64,000 nucleotides of DNA, from NCBI GenBank assembly GCA_009760885.1, contig CM019703.1:8770959-8834958 (forward strand). The letters run 5' to 3'. Below, in pieces: positions 1-10,439 of this stretch. Made by a program: the position numbers and the translations under genes. The notes below the pieces were generated by a model that saw only the letters and a list, made by a program, of their open reading frames with translations, was not told the DNA's origin and did no database searches. This DNA is from Achatina immaculata (taxonomy: Eukaryota > Mollusca > Gastropoda > Stylommatophora > Achatinidae). The first letter of the stretch is position 1. Every line of letters begins with the position of its first letter.

Positions 1-148
1 GAGTGAAAGAGTTAAACTTGAGAAAATGAGAAATGAGGAGGTTAAAGAAAGGACATAGGAAAATGTTTGTGAAAGTTTGTATGACTTATGTCTAGATGTG
101 TGTATGTGTGTGTGAGAGAGAGAGAGAGAGCTCTCGTAGGGGTCTGGT
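1..148. other. unassigned AT-rich DNA with short TG/GA tract
   Basis: No gene or known repeat recognised. A short (TG)n then (GA)n tract lies at about 100-130, just before the G-run that opens the first family S copy. Confidence 0.4.
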
Positions 149-489
149 GGGGGGGGGGCGAAGTTCCTGTCTGATGAGGCAATCAGCGACCCAGAGCTGA
201 CCAAGACCCTTCCCTACCTACCTCCCTTGGTGCCTCTAGTAACAGGCCTAACCTGGCTAATGGGGCAGGGATCGCCATAGTCTCTATGGTGGATGAGTCT
301 GCTAAAGAAACCTTGTATCCACCCCCCCCTTTTTTTTTCTTGCTTTTTAAGCTGCACTCCAGGACTGAAAAAAAAAGATGCCATAACCCACTCCGACACC
401 GATGTTGTGTCTCAACACCTTCACAGCATCGACTGCAAAGAACATTAGCTCACACTTACACGGAGACTGATAAAAAAGAAGAAGAAGAA
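149..489 (+). mobile_element. SINE-like family S, copy 1
   Basis: This copy opens with a G-run (149-158) and passes through the family S core: a cagcgacc box, the ctgaccaagaccc box, the agtaacaggc box, gtctgctaaagaa, an A-run after ggactg, and the tail-side box gcatcgactgcaaagaacat. It ends in (GAA)n at about 475-489. The same order of boxes recurs eleven times in the window, which defines the family. Apparent short ORFs here (for example 286-549) are shadows of the repeat. No RNA polymerase III boxes are clear, so whether it is a true SINE or a LINE derivative is open. Confidence 0.7.
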
Positions 490-559
490 GTCAGAAATTC
501 CAGAACAAATGTAAGAAACAAAGAAAAAAGAAACATAAATATATCATAGACACAAGAGG

Positions 560-1026
560 ACGTAAGACGTAATATAAGCGTGTGATATTTATATAACCCA
601 TAATATAAGCGTGTGATACATAACACATTATATAATCGTGTGATACTTATATAACCCATAATATAAGCGTGTGATACTTATATAACCCATAACATAAGCG
701 TGTGATACTTATATAACCCATAACATAAGCGTGTGATACTTATATAACCCATAACATAAGCGTGTGATACTTATATAACCCATAACATAAGCGTTGATAC
801 TTATATAACCCATAACATAAGCGTGTGATACTTATATAACCCATAACATAAGCGTTGATACTTATAACCCATAACATAAGCGTTGATACTTATATACCCA
901 TAACATAAGCGTGTGATACTTATATAACCCATAACATAAGCGTTGATACTTATATAACCCATAACATAAGCGTGTGATACTTATATAACCCATAACATAA
1001 GCGTGTGATACTTATATAACCCATAT
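560..1026. repeat. 31-bp minisatellite
   Basis: About fourteen copies of a 31-bp unit built on cataacataagcgtgtgat plus acttatataac. Some units lack a GT pair (gcgttgat form). It lies between family S copies 1 and 2. Confidence 0.9.
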
Positions 1027-1203
1027 TAGGATCCAGTCTGCTGAAGAAGTGTTGTACCTCCGTGCTCTTTTTTTTTCAGCTGCACTCTCGGGCCAGCAAC
1101 ACTTACCGTCGTAACCCACTCCCTATCCAACACGATGATGTGCCTCAGCACCATTAATGTATAGCTACACAGAGCATCCTGCTCGCAATTCCAGGTGATT
1201 ACA
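1027..1203 (+). mobile_element. SINE-like family S, copy 2 (truncated)
   Basis: Only the 3' half of family S is present, starting at the gtctgctgaagaa box and ending near the ccaggtgatta segment. It is sandwiched directly between the 31-bp and 28-bp arrays. Confidence 0.65.
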
Positions 1204-1462
1204 ATGACGATAAGAAATACATGGGCATATGGTGACGATACGAGAAACATGGGCATATGGTGACGATACGAAATATATGGGCATATGGTGAGGATAAGAA
1301 ATACATGGGCATATGGTGAGGATAAGAAATACATGGGCATATGGTGACAATAAGAAATACATGGGCATATGGTGACAATAAGAAATACATGGGCATATGG
1401 TGACAATAAGAAATACATGGGCATATGGTGACGATAAGAAATACATGGGCATATGGTGACGT
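1203..1462. repeat. 28-bp minisatellite
   Basis: About nine copies of a unit around aaatacatgggcatatggtg with variable gacgataag or gacaataag ends. The period is not a multiple of three, yet all three minus-strand frames stay open, giving false ORFs of 95-132 codons. Confidence 0.9.
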
Positions 1463-1648
1463 AGACTGCTTTCTAAAGCCTAACATTAAGGATTAAATAT
1501 CGCTGAAATGAACATTGTTATTAATACTCCTCTTTCAGTTTCACACTCTCAGTCATTAGGCAAAGGTAGAGGCTGCTTATAAGAATCCCATCGTCAGCTG
1601 GAGTTTATACATGCTCTGAAGTTTTCCATCTATGCACTTTCCATGGCG

Positions 1649-1900
1649 GGCCGCGGTGGTGTAGTGTTTAGTGCACTCCCTTGTCGATCAGAAGGTTCGA
1701 TTTCGCACTCGGGTGGAGTTTTTATGAACTTACCCGCACCGGGGTTCGCCCAGCCTCGAAAAATGAGTACCTGGCACTTCCCTGCGAGGACGGGTCCTGG
1801 CATTCTTACCTCTAGTGGCCCAGAAATGCGAAGGGACTAATACTTCACGCCCCTAGGACATGCAAATGCTAAAGGGCAAATATTTTTTTCTTTCTTTCCA
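1649..1900 (+). mobile_element. tRNA-derived SINE (T1)
   Basis: The head resembles a tRNA: ggtggtgtagtgtttagtgc is A-box-like and ggttcgatttc at 1694-1704 is a B box. A non-tRNA body follows and ends in an A/T-rich tail near 1890. The 5' end is set by the tRNA-like start at about 1649. Family name not recognised. Confidence 0.7.
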
Positions 1901-2845
1901 TTGGTCACTGTAGAAAAGTGCCGGTTTTCAGGTCGTGTATAGGGTGTCCGTGGAAACCAAACAGCTGTGAGATAATGCTCAGTTTAACATCACTCCAAGA
2001 TAGAGAGAATGGACAATGGAAAACTGCAGGTGGGTGTAATTTCCTGCGTCACTCTACACCTGCAACCACTACGCATCCCCCACCCCCCCCCCCCACACAC
2101 ACACACAATAACCACCGCCTCATAACAAAAGGACCTCATCAGATATACCAGTACCTATTTCAGGAATGTCGTATATCAGGAATGTCCTAATCGGAAAAAA
2201 GTGTAACGTGAGCTAAAGCGTAGCGAACAGCGCACAAGAATAATCAGGAAAGCTTTCATATAGACCAGCATTCCTTAAATCTATTGACACGGAAAACTAT
2301 TATTATTATTATTTTGTACTTTCTCTACTCTCGTTTATACTTCCGTTGCCCTTTGTATGGAAAAAAATTATTATTTTAAAAAAAATAAACCGAAACAAGT
2401 GATCCACGAACTAAATAAGTAACCAACACAGTGCAGCTCTACAGCGAAAAATGTTGACGCTAGAATTGCCAGAGCAAGACGTAAGTATACACCGAAAGAA
2501 TATAAAACTGTAACCAGTGTATGTTTTAACTGAATGATCGCTTGTACGCGTTGCCCCAAAGTTTTGTATTAGCGCTGAGCCTGTCGGTATTCGTCGGGGG
2601 ATTATGCATCTTCATTCTACCGTTCCACGCTGTTTCCCTTCATCTTTTGCCGTCCGCTTCCATTATTTCCTGGTGGGTTTAATCAGATATTTTTATGTGG
2701 CCCAGTTTTGTAGGCGTAATTTTATCCTGGGCTTTATATGTCATCACATTTTTTAAAATATCTTTCTTATCATTAAAAAAATCTGTCATCTTCAAGATCA
2801 GTGTGTTGTTTCGTTCCCTGTCCCACCCCCTTTATGTTATTTGCT

Positions 2846-2846
<1 letters not shown>
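1901..2846. other. unassigned DNA
   Basis: No gene seen. It holds a C-run with a short (CA)n at 2083-2110 and an ATT-rich tract near 2300. The rest is not recognised. Confidence 0.4.
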
Positions 2847-2936
<90 letters not shown>

Positions 2937-2942
2937 GCCTGT

Positions 2943-2987
<45 letters not shown>

Positions 2988-3003
2988 TGTCTGTCTGTCT
3001 GTT
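2847..3003. repeat. compound tetranucleotide microsatellite
   Basis: Blocks occur in the order (ATCT)n, (GTCT)n, (GCCT)n, (GTCT)n. The same block order recurs at 29317-29475. Confidence 0.95.
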
Positions 3004-3670
3004 CGAAATCCACCCCAACCCCGTCCGTCTATATGTGTGTCTGTTCATATCACAGCTTGCATCTTCTTCAACTTAAGTACAGCCTGTATGCTATTCATAT
3101 ACATCCTTTTACTGCATAACAGTACTCACAAGATTGATGAAATCCAACAAATTTTCCTCCGTCGATATCTTACACAGAGATGACAGGTCCTGTCCTTTCA
3201 CATCATTTTCTGCTATAGAAGTCCGCTGGTTTGATTCTGCGGGCTGAACTGCTCCATGCTTCAAGCTGGGTTTGTTAAAGAGACAATAAATAAATAAAAG
3301 TAAACATAAAGTTAGGTGTTAGAAACGAGAGATTTTTTCCCCCTAATGAATGGAGAAATGAAGGGGAGCTAATCCTATTCGCATGCACATACGGAGTGTA
3401 AGACATTAAAAGAAGTGACGATAGAGATGTAAAGACGTTTTTAAAGAAATCTGGATTAGGCAGTAAAACAGAAAGATATGAAAAAAAATTCTTCACTTGG
3501 TTTCGTAAGGCATATGTAACACATACAATCAATATTTTCTCTAGTACAGACTTCGTCAGGGAAAAGAAACAACAATCCACAAAAAAGTAGTCTAAATGAT
3601 ATGTAGTCAGACAATGATGATAATAAATGTGAATAAATCTTCAAAATCTCATCCTGAAATAATCTCGGAA
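3004..3670. other. unassigned DNA
   Basis: Nothing recognised. Open frames on both strands are short and have no family resemblance. Confidence 0.3.
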
Positions 3671-3681
3671 ACGGATTATTT

Positions 3682-3876
3682 CTCTCTCTCTCTCTCTCTC
3701 TGAACCTTAAGTGCCCAGGGCACATGGGGCTTCCGCAAGGGTTTTCCACAAATGCCTGTCCTTCGCCTTTTTTTCTGCTCTTGCCCAGGTGAACCCTCTA
3801 TTGCTCAACATCCTTTCTGTTGTTCTTCTCCATGTCTCTTTTGGTCTACCCTTACTTCTGCTCCCCTGTGGTGTCT
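3682..3876 (-). mobile_element. RTE-like LINE family D, 5'-truncated copy
   Basis: This is the last ~195 bp of a LINE whose longer copy is at 49461-50096. The minus strand encodes the end of the protein (GRSKG-type basic segment, then a TW/RAEKKAKDR segment) followed by ggttcag and a (GA)n tail at 3682-3705. An exact 11-bp direct repeat, acggattattt, flanks it at 3671-3681 and 3877-3887, as expected of a target-site duplication. Confidence 0.85.
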
Positions 3877-3887
3877 ACGGATTATTT

Positions 3888-4290
3888 ACAGAGGATTAAT
3901 TCCATGATGATTTCTGAAGCAGCAAATAAAAGTTGATAATCAGATTCCTAGGCAAAGCATGTTCGTGCCTTTTACCATAAAATTTGCCTAAAGCTAGTCT
4001 TATAGTCCAATCTTTATTCTTTACAATATTCTAGAAATTCTTGTACAGTGTTTCTTTACCTTGTTTCCATACTTTCTAATTCGTGTTATTAGACTCCAAA
4101 CATGATGTTTTCTTTTGTATCTGCTGTAACTGAATGGTCTACTCATTATTTGTTTTAAAATAAACACCACAAAAGTACAGTCTCCTTCTCTGTGAATCTA
4201 AACTGGATTCACATTTAACAGCAACTTCGTGTGTTTTATTTAGTTTTCGAAGATGTCATTCGGAATCCTGCCAAGATAACTTAAGAGTAA
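3888..4290. other. unassigned DNA
   Basis: Nothing recognised; AT-rich, with no sustained ORF. Confidence 0.3.
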
Positions 4291-4299
4291 ATATACCAT

Positions 4300-4745
4300 T
4301 GCCGCCCGTGTGGTTACCGGGGCCCAGATAAGTCTATCGGGGCCCTGAGGAGAAAAGAACAGGAACACTGCCACCTTCCACGTATGTCGTAAGAGGCGAC
4401 TAAGGGAGGTTGGGGGTTTAGGCCAACGATCTGTTCAACTGGAAAAAAGTCATAGCGTTACAGAAACACGAGAACCAGAATATTTTGCCTTAGAAAAGGA
4501 AGGCACTCTGATAAAAGAGCGTATGTAGTTATTGGGGGGGGGGGGGGTCAAAGCAGAAAGGAAGTTGCAGAAAGGGCATCCCAGCTAAGTGTCAAGACAC
4601 CTTTTACTATTGCCCAGAACTACTTGGAGAAGGGAAGCTATGAAAGTGTCTCAGAGACGAGGGATACACATGGGAGAAAGTAGAGAACAAATCCAAGAAC
4701 AAAGACGACTGGAGAGAAAGTTTACCCGTGGCCTACACTACCAAG
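4300..4745 (+). mobile_element. degenerate LINE/SINE remnant
   Basis: It contains cgtaagaggcgactaagg (about 4387-4405), a motif I have seen repeatedly in dispersed invertebrate repeats, after a gtggttaccggggccc box. The rest cannot be assigned and the ends are not defined. Confidence 0.3.
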
Positions 4746-4758
4746 AGAGTGACGGGCA

Positions 4759-4950
4759 ATGATTCATTTTGTTCTCCCCTGTTCTCTCTATATTTTGTTC
4801 TCCTCTAGTCTCACTGTTTATATTTTGTTCTCCCCTTGTCTCACTGTTTATATTTTGTTCTCTCTGTTTATAGCTTATTCTCCTTTGTTCTCCCTGTTCA
4901 TATTTTGTTCTCCCTGTTCATATTTTGTTCTCCCTCTTTTCTATGCTCTT
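4759..4950. repeat. imperfect ~24-30-bp tandem repeat
   Basis: Irregular repeats of tatattttgttctcccc with tctcactgt or tgttca spacers. Open frames over it are by-products of the repeat. Confidence 0.75.
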
Positions 4951-5149
4951 TCATTGGTTTTCTGTTTATTATCTTAAAAGTTCTCTTATCCTGTTATATT
5001 ATTGTATGCATCTTAACCCTTTTAAAAAACAAGTTCAGAATAACCACATATTTCTTCCGTTTCCTTATTAAACTTACTTTGCGAGCACTTATATTTAATA
5101 AAGGATTAATCAGAGAATGCTTATCAAATTCATGATAGTTTTTATTGTA

Positions 5150-5395
5150 ATCACTGGTCTCTCATGGCGAAGGTCGGGGGTTCGAATCTGGCCGGCGGCA
5201 CCCCAGTCACCCAGCTGTAGAAATGGGTACGTACCCGACTTCTTCTGGAGTTGGGGAAGGAAAAGGCAGCCAGGCGTGATACTGACCATATCACCCTCTA
5301 GTGTGCTTACAGGTCAAGGAAAATATGGGCGCTAACACCATATCCCTATGTGCCTCGAAGGCATGACAGGGTTACTTTTACTTTTTTTTATTGTA
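5150..5395 (+). mobile_element. tRNA-derived SINE (T2)
   Basis: A B box, ggttcgaatc, is visible at 5179-5188; the A-box half is eroded. The body carries gggaagg...ggcagccaggcgtgatactgaccat at about 5255-5290, a central domain shared with the minus-strand copies at 8775-9000 and 40725-41010. The 3' end is T-rich. Confidence 0.7.
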
Positions 5396-5567
5396 ATGTT
5401 TTGCAACTACGCTTAATATTGCTATATATACTGCCACTATCTTTAACGCCTGCTTCACTATGTGTAGTTAATCTTTTCCCCCATTAAGCCTTATAGAACG
5501 GAAAAAAACAGTATCAGATCCCTCATTCTCATCAGTATTACAGCTTGCAGTATCATGTGTGTGTATG

Positions 5568-5572
<5 letters not shown>
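5396..5572. other. unassigned DNA
   Basis: Nothing recognised. Confidence 0.3.

Positions 5573-5613
<41 letters not shown>
5573..5613. repeat. (TA)n microsatellite
   Basis: Uninterrupted TA dinucleotides abut the 5' edge of a truncated LINE. Confidence 0.95.
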
Positions 5614-5614
<1 letters not shown>

Positions 5615-5905
5615 CAAGAACTTAATATTGAAGAAGGTTGGCTAGTAAAGGAGATTAAACAGAGAAAACTTAAATATTTTTGGACACATTAAACGTCATG
5701 AGAATTTGGAGAAGACAAGTCTTGGAAGGGTACAAAATGGGAAAAAGAAAGAAAGGAAGACCAAGGCGAAGATGGCTACAAGATATCGTTGATAATCTGC
5801 AGATGGATGCATCAGCAGCAGGGCATCTTGCTTACAACCGAGAGGCCTACAGGAGAGCTGTTAGGGAGGCAAAGTTCCGCAAGGGACATGAAAATGACTG
5901 ACTAA
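5614..5905 (+). mobile_element. RTE-like LINE family A, 3' fragment (copy 1)
   Basis: Matches the end of the longer copy at 17938-18919. It starts in the LYIEEGWLVK region and continues through HIKRHEN, the KRKKGRPRRRWLQ basic stretch and the AGHLAYNREAYRRA and AKFRKGH segments to the stop, then tgactgacta. One small indel near 5685 shifts the frame. Confidence 0.85.
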
Positions 5906-6161
5906 GTGTACTGTGTAACTCCTTCCGCAGTATTTTCTCGTTCAGACAGTGCGTATAAGATATAATCTTTTCATATGTCTTGTATATTCAGCAGCTCTGT
6001 ACAATTTTTTTCTTATCTACTTTTGATCATGTCCCAGAAATATCAAACTTCACTTAAATGCTCTTGTTCTCTCTTCCCTCACTTGCTGTACGAGTATCGT
6101 CTTGCACTGTGTGTTACATTCTCCGACAGCCTTTTCTTTAAATTTTATTTTATTTATTTAT
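5906..6161. other. unassigned DNA
   Basis: Nothing recognised. Confidence 0.3.
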
Positions 6162-6500
6162 TTGGGGTGAAGGCGCTGCCCGTTTTGGCAGTCAGCGACC
6201 TATAGCTGACATGCTGGCGTCAGGGTTGGCGAACGGTAGCTGACCAAGACCCTGTCCCACCTCTCCATTGGTACCCCCAGTAACAGCCCTAGCTTGGCTA
6301 ACGGAGCCATAGTCTCCACGGTGGTGGAGTCTGCTAAAGAAGTACCGCACCCCCAGTTTTTAGCTGTGCTCAGGGACTGAAAAAAAAAAGCTACCATTAC
6401 CTGCTCCCGCGCCAACACGATGCTCTGCCTCAACACCTTCACAGCATCTGCTGCAAAGAACACCAGCTCACAGTTCCAGGGAGATAGAAGATAAGACAAG
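6162..6500 (+). mobile_element. SINE-like family S, copy 3
   Basis: A nearly complete copy: ggcgctgcccg opening, cagtcagcgacc, the 34-bp segment agctgacatgctggcgtcag with its gcgaac continuation, ctgaccaagaccctg, ggtggagtctgctaaagaag and a final gttccagggagatag. The tail is gataagacaag rather than pure GAA. Confidence 0.8.
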
Positions 6501-6595
6501 ACCAGGAGAGACGAGACTCAGGAAAACAAAACAATATAAGGCAAGGCAAGTGATTTGTTATCCTTTTTTTAACTGCCCGTCGCATTATCTAAGTT

Positions 6596-6957
6596 AGTCT
6601 GTGTCTAGGGCATGGAGATTTCTCTGTCTTAACTTCTCCGTACAGTCTATTTCTAGGGCATGGAGATTTCTCTGTCTTAACTTCTCCGTACAGTCTATTT
6701 CTAGGGCATGGAGATTTCTCTGTCTTAACTTCTCCGTACAGTCTATTTCTAGGGCATGGAGATTTCTCTGTCTTAACTTCTCCGTACAGTCTATTTCTAG
6801 GGCATGGAGATTTCTCTGTCTTAACTTCTCCGTACAGTCTATTTCTAGGGCATGGAGATTTCACTGTCTTAACTGCTCCTTACAGTCTATTTTTAGGGCA
6901 TGGAGATTTTCATGTCTTAATTGCTCTTTACAGTTTATTTCTAGGGCTTGGGGTTAA
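6596..6957. repeat. 48-bp minisatellite
   Basis: About seven and a half copies of a unit containing tctagggcatggagatttct and cttaacttctccgtacag. Because 48 is divisible by three and the unit lacks stops, both strands show a 16-residue repeated pseudo-protein. I do not read this as a gene. Confidence 0.95.
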
Positions 6958-7016
6958 ATGGGAGATTACGGCAGTTTTGCCCACATTTTTTTCATTGACC
7001 TGTCGGCACGTTACAG

Positions 7017-7224
7017 CAGTGGTTCTCATTTTTTTCACATCAAAGAACCACTTTTTCCAACAACTTAACAGTTGCAGAAACCCATCATATGTTTAATATT
7101 GCGATGCTACGAACCCTTAATTGTTTTTTTTTAAAAATTCAGTAGAACTCGATAGTGTAGCCACAAAACACTTGATAATGTTCCTAGGCGGGCTGGTCCG
7201 CGGACCACAGGTTGGGAACCAGTG
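7017..7224. mobile_element. hAT-type non-autonomous element
   Basis: The left end is cagtggttctcat and the right end is ggttgggaaccagtg. Together they resemble the inverted ends of hAT elements of the CAGNGGTTCTCAACC type, with a ggtccgcggacc palindrome inside the right end. No clear 8-bp duplication is visible. Confidence 0.55.
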
Positions 7225-7234
7225 TAGTGGTGGA

Positions 7235-7290
7235 TAATTTGGTCAGTATCGTACCTGGCAGCCCCTCCTCCCTAGACTAAAAAAAAAAAA
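7235..7290 (-). mobile_element. SINE central-domain fragment
   Basis: ggtcagtatcgtacctggca is the reverse complement of the SINE central domain seen at 5255-5290. Confidence 0.45.
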
Positions 7291-7340
7291 AACCAGCCAA
7301 ACACCTTTTTTTTGCAGCCGGAATGAGGACCGAGAATCTT

Positions 7341-7420
7341 CAGTGGTTCTCAACCCATGGGCCGCGGCCCAAGGTGGGCCGTGACAGGGAGTATTGTGGG
7401 CCGCGCTGAAGTCTCAAGGC
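7341..7420. mobile_element. hAT-type element, one end
   Basis: cagtggttctcaaccc followed by gggccgcggccc is a typical hAT (ZAPHOD/Charlie-like) terminus. The partner end was not found downstream. Confidence 0.5.
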
Positions 7421-7879
7421 ATAAAAAATAAAAAATTATTCCGCATTTTTCACGCGAAGCATAGGCCCTAGGGGCAGACTGCACGGATGCAAGCCGCAGA
7501 ATTGTAAGTGGCTTTATTAGTATGTCCACAGTGCGGCTATTGGAGGAAGGATGGTCCAGACAGCGTTTCTTCCAGCATCAAACGGAAATGTGACGTATAT
7601 AAAAAGACGGCATCGCTTTTGAAGTGCGACACCGGCGTCTTTCTGACCGTGTTTGCTGAAACGTGCAGTTTTACAATGTAATTTTAGAGAACAGTTGGCG
7701 TAGATTGTGCGAGAGAGCAGAGGTGAAATATAATTCTCAGCAATTGTTTTATTCCACCCAGAATAGACATGCTGTCTAACCGGGAACAGTGCCATCTTTA
7801 AGGTAAATGAAAAAGAACTTTTGTGTAGCAATGAATATGCAGTTAAACATGTAGAGAAAATAAATATTACATAGTACTT
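7421..7879. other. unassigned DNA
   Basis: A 104-codon minus-strand frame (7517-7831) has no recognisable domain. This may be the inside of the hAT element that starts at 7341. Confidence 0.25.
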
Positions 7880-8030
7880 TATGTCTGGCCGCCTTTCAGC
7901 TCCGCGAAAACATAGGTATCCATTTCTATCCCCTGATTGTAGAGTGCCTCTGGCCGGATTCTAATCACGGACTTTCTCCATGAGAGACGAGTGCACTAAT
8001 TACTTCGCTACCCTCGCGCCTATTAATAGC
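7880..8030 (-). mobile_element. degenerate tRNA-derived SINE (T4)
   Basis: On the minus strand a tRNA-like head (gcgagggtagcgaagtaatt, then a weak B box near gattagaatcc) leads to a ggcggccag core. Confidence 0.45.
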
Positions 8031-8062
8031 GTAAGGTACAATCTTTAAAAGAAATATCCAGC

Positions 8063-8320
8063 ATGTGGAATTTTTTTAAGCAGAAAGATGTTATACTTGA
8101 AGTCTATCAAAACAGAAGTTACCTGTCTTCATTATGTCCATCAGCTGAACTTGTAGACGCATTGAAAACAGGATTGGCTGTTGCGTATTTCCAAGAAACG
8201 GCCACAAGAATGAAACAAAGGAAGGGTATCCCTGTATGCCTCATGGTTTCTAGTAAATTTCCAGTATCTTTGCACGTATTTTATATATTCAGTTTGTTGG
8301 TAAACTTGAGCGTCCTCTAA
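8063..8320 (+). other. 85-codon open frame, unknown
   Basis: The residues look like ordinary protein (MWNFFKQKDVILEVYQ start, a central LVDALKTGLAVAYFQET helix-like stretch), unlike the simple-sequence ORFs nearby. I recognise no family. No splice sites or neighbouring exons could be assigned. It could be an exon, a transposon remnant or chance. Confidence 0.15.
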
Positions 8321-8774
8321 GCATTATTCTCACGCTGTTGAAGAAGGCACATTCATTTTCATTATCTGAAACGAAAGGAGTCAGTGATTGTTATTTGTAA
8401 AATAAGCCAAACATGCACGTCGTAAGTTCTAACATTTTTAATAAAGCAGAAAGTCAGTGATTATATTTAGCTGACGGTTCCAAAAACATAACATAATTTC
8501 CTGCCGGTTAGCGCGTACATCAGAACTTGCTGCTTATAAGCCAGGTTGAGGTCTCCATACAGTCTACAGCTGGGTTGCCAACTTCAGTGGCCTCAACTTT
8601 GTGCGGAAATCGAGTGACGGATTGCATCTAAATCAACCAGTTTTGTTTTTTTTTTCACGTATATAATTTTTTTTAAGTGACAGTTGTGAGATAAAAGTGA
8701 CTTGATTGTATTCAAAAATGTTTTAGTTGCTTTGAATAAAAGAAATGTTAATTGTAAAAGGCAAAGTTGCAATT
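8321..8774. other. unassigned DNA
   Basis: Nothing recognised. Confidence 0.3.
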
Positions 8775-9000
8775 CCCGTTTCCATGGCATTAAGACATAC
8801 TGGGTGTTAGGGCCGTATTTCCGCGACCTTCGACACACGAGAGTGTGATATGGTCAGTATCACGCCTGGCCGCATTTACCTTCCCAGATTTCTCTGGTAC
8901 TCATTTTTAGAGGCTGGGTGAACCCCAGGGCCCTTTTAGTGCGTACCCTAAGAAAAAAAACTGCTGGGACTGAACCCGGTACCACCAGTTAAATAAACCA
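8775..9000 (-). mobile_element. tRNA-derived SINE (T3), copy 1
   Basis: Same body, in the same orientation, as 40725-41010: on the plus strand ggcattaagacatactggg, ccgtatttcc, ggtcagtatcacgcctggccg, accttcccagatttctctgg and gggactgaacccggtacca (eroded B box). Confidence 0.75.
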
Positions 9001-9190
9001 AGGGAATTAATAATTATTGATATTAGTTGTAATCAGATGAGTTACATTTTCATTATAACTAGCCGTCAGCAAGACACACCTGGTCTACATTATGTACGCA
9101 TCGTGGGATTCATAGGCCGCTGTATGAAGAAATGACTAAACTCAGATCACGTGACAGAAGACCCATCTTTGCTATCTTTTCTTCTGAAGA
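9001..9190. other. unassigned DNA
   Basis: Nothing recognised; (GAT)n leads into the tail of family B. Confidence 0.3.
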
Positions 9191-9204
9191 AGGCACATGC
9201 TGAT

Positions 9205-10434
9205 GATGATGATGATGATCTTCTTCTTCTTCGTTCGCTTCTACCACCAAGACCGCCCTGTGATCCTACTGAATTTGCGCCTGTGGTCCTCGTTAAGTCC
9301 CGTGGTCCCCTGTGTGGTCCCCGAAAGGACCACACGAAGATCACCGAGAGGACCACAAGGGGTTCAGGGTATCGCAGGGCTTGAGCCTGTATTCTTGGTG
9401 GGTCTAAGAAGTGGGATTGCGTGACACCGTGGTTTTCATTGCACCAGTTTAGTCTAGAGTTGGACGTTCTCACCGGAAAACCTCGACGTGTTTTGGGAAT
9501 CAGTGTATCCCCTTTGGGTGAGAGGTGGTAGCCCACCCAAGCCAGAGTTGGACTTTCCCACCGGAAAACCTCGACGTGTTTGAGATACCCGTGTATCGCC
9601 GTCCGGTGAGAAGTGGTTGCCAAACCAGTCCACTGTTGGACTTTCTCACCGGAAGACCTCAGCGTGATTCAGATACGCATAATTTCCCGTCGGGTGAGAG
9701 GTGGTTGCCTATCTAGACTGCCCTGGTCCAGTGTCTCCGACTTCAGCATTTTTTGGTCGTGGCCGCTACCATTCCTAGTTGTGAGCAGGATGGAGCTTTT
9801 TTCCAGGAGGACAAATCCTCGCCACTAGTGACTTCCACCCCTGGGTTGAGCCGGTTTAGGCATATTATTCCAGTATGGGCGTGTTTGGGACGTGACTGAC
9901 CTCTAGAGCATAGGTACCGTGACATGCATAGCCTTCAAGTTTCACCACTTGGCGTGAGCCGATTTAGGCATATTTCACCAGTGTAGGTATATTTCGGACG
10001 TGGCAGGCCTCTAGAGCAGAGGTGCCACGGTATATGTAGCTCTCGCAACGATACTACTGGACATACCGATTAAACTTCACTTTATCCTTTCCTTCGCCTT
10101 TTCATATCGGCGCCGCACAGCAACCCTTATTTCTTTTCCGTAGTTTCTTCCTTGACCGGGAGGAGCTTCACTCCACGCGCGGCATCCGAAAAGTCTCGCC
10201 AGCAGTGTCTTAACCTCTGGGTTAAGCCGGTTCAGGCATTGCGCCCGATATGAGTGCACTTAGGACGTGGCCGACCTCCAGACCAGAGGTGCTGTGATTT
10301 GACTGTTTGCTTCGCTTTATCCTCTCTACCACTTTTCCGCAATGATGCCGCGCGGCAACCCCATTTGCACCTTTCTTCACTGGGCGGGAAGAGCGCCGCT
10401 CCACGCACGGCAGCTGAAGAATCTCGCCAGCAGG
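9205..10434 (-). mobile_element. non-coding (GAA)-tailed element family B, copy 2
   Basis: The reverse complement aligns over its whole length with 60513-61827. Its 5' end is gctggcgagattcttcagct (plus-strand right side) and its 3' end is ggtggtagaagcgaacgaag then (GAA)n, extended here by (GAT)n. Modules in order are two ~225-bp repeats, about four ~110-bp repeats and three ~78-bp repeats, then a hairpin region rich in ggaccac. No long ORF is shared by the two copies, so it is probably non-coding. Both copies share both ends, which defines the element. Confidence 0.8.
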
Positions 10435-10439
10435 AGTAG

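Noticed and set aside
170..200. Hammerhead ribozyme core (ctgatgag) at the start of family S copy 1
   Set aside because: No GAAA follows at stem II distance and other family S copies lack the motif.
560..1462. CRISPR array
   Set aside because: Repeats of 28 and 31 bp invite the idea, but there are no unique spacers between them and the setting is eukaryotic. The same applies to the 32-bp array at 25725-26338.
1026..1486. Cys/Pro/His-rich repeated frames (95-132 codons)
   Set aside because: Three overlapping frames of the same 28-bp array are open; none is more credible than the others.
6589..6957. 118- and 91-codon frames on opposite strands with 16-residue repeats
   Set aside because: They come from a 48-bp tandem repeat with no stops in either direction; 48 is divisible by three. 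No signal peptide, codon bias or neighbouring exon supports a gene.
7517..7831. 104-codon minus-strand ORF as a host exon
   Set aside because: No domain, no splice signals and a position next to hAT ends; too weak to call.
9147..9623. 158-codon frame on the minus strand
   Set aside because: It lies inside family B and is not conserved in the other copy; the Arg/Ser-rich end is the translated (GAA)n tail.
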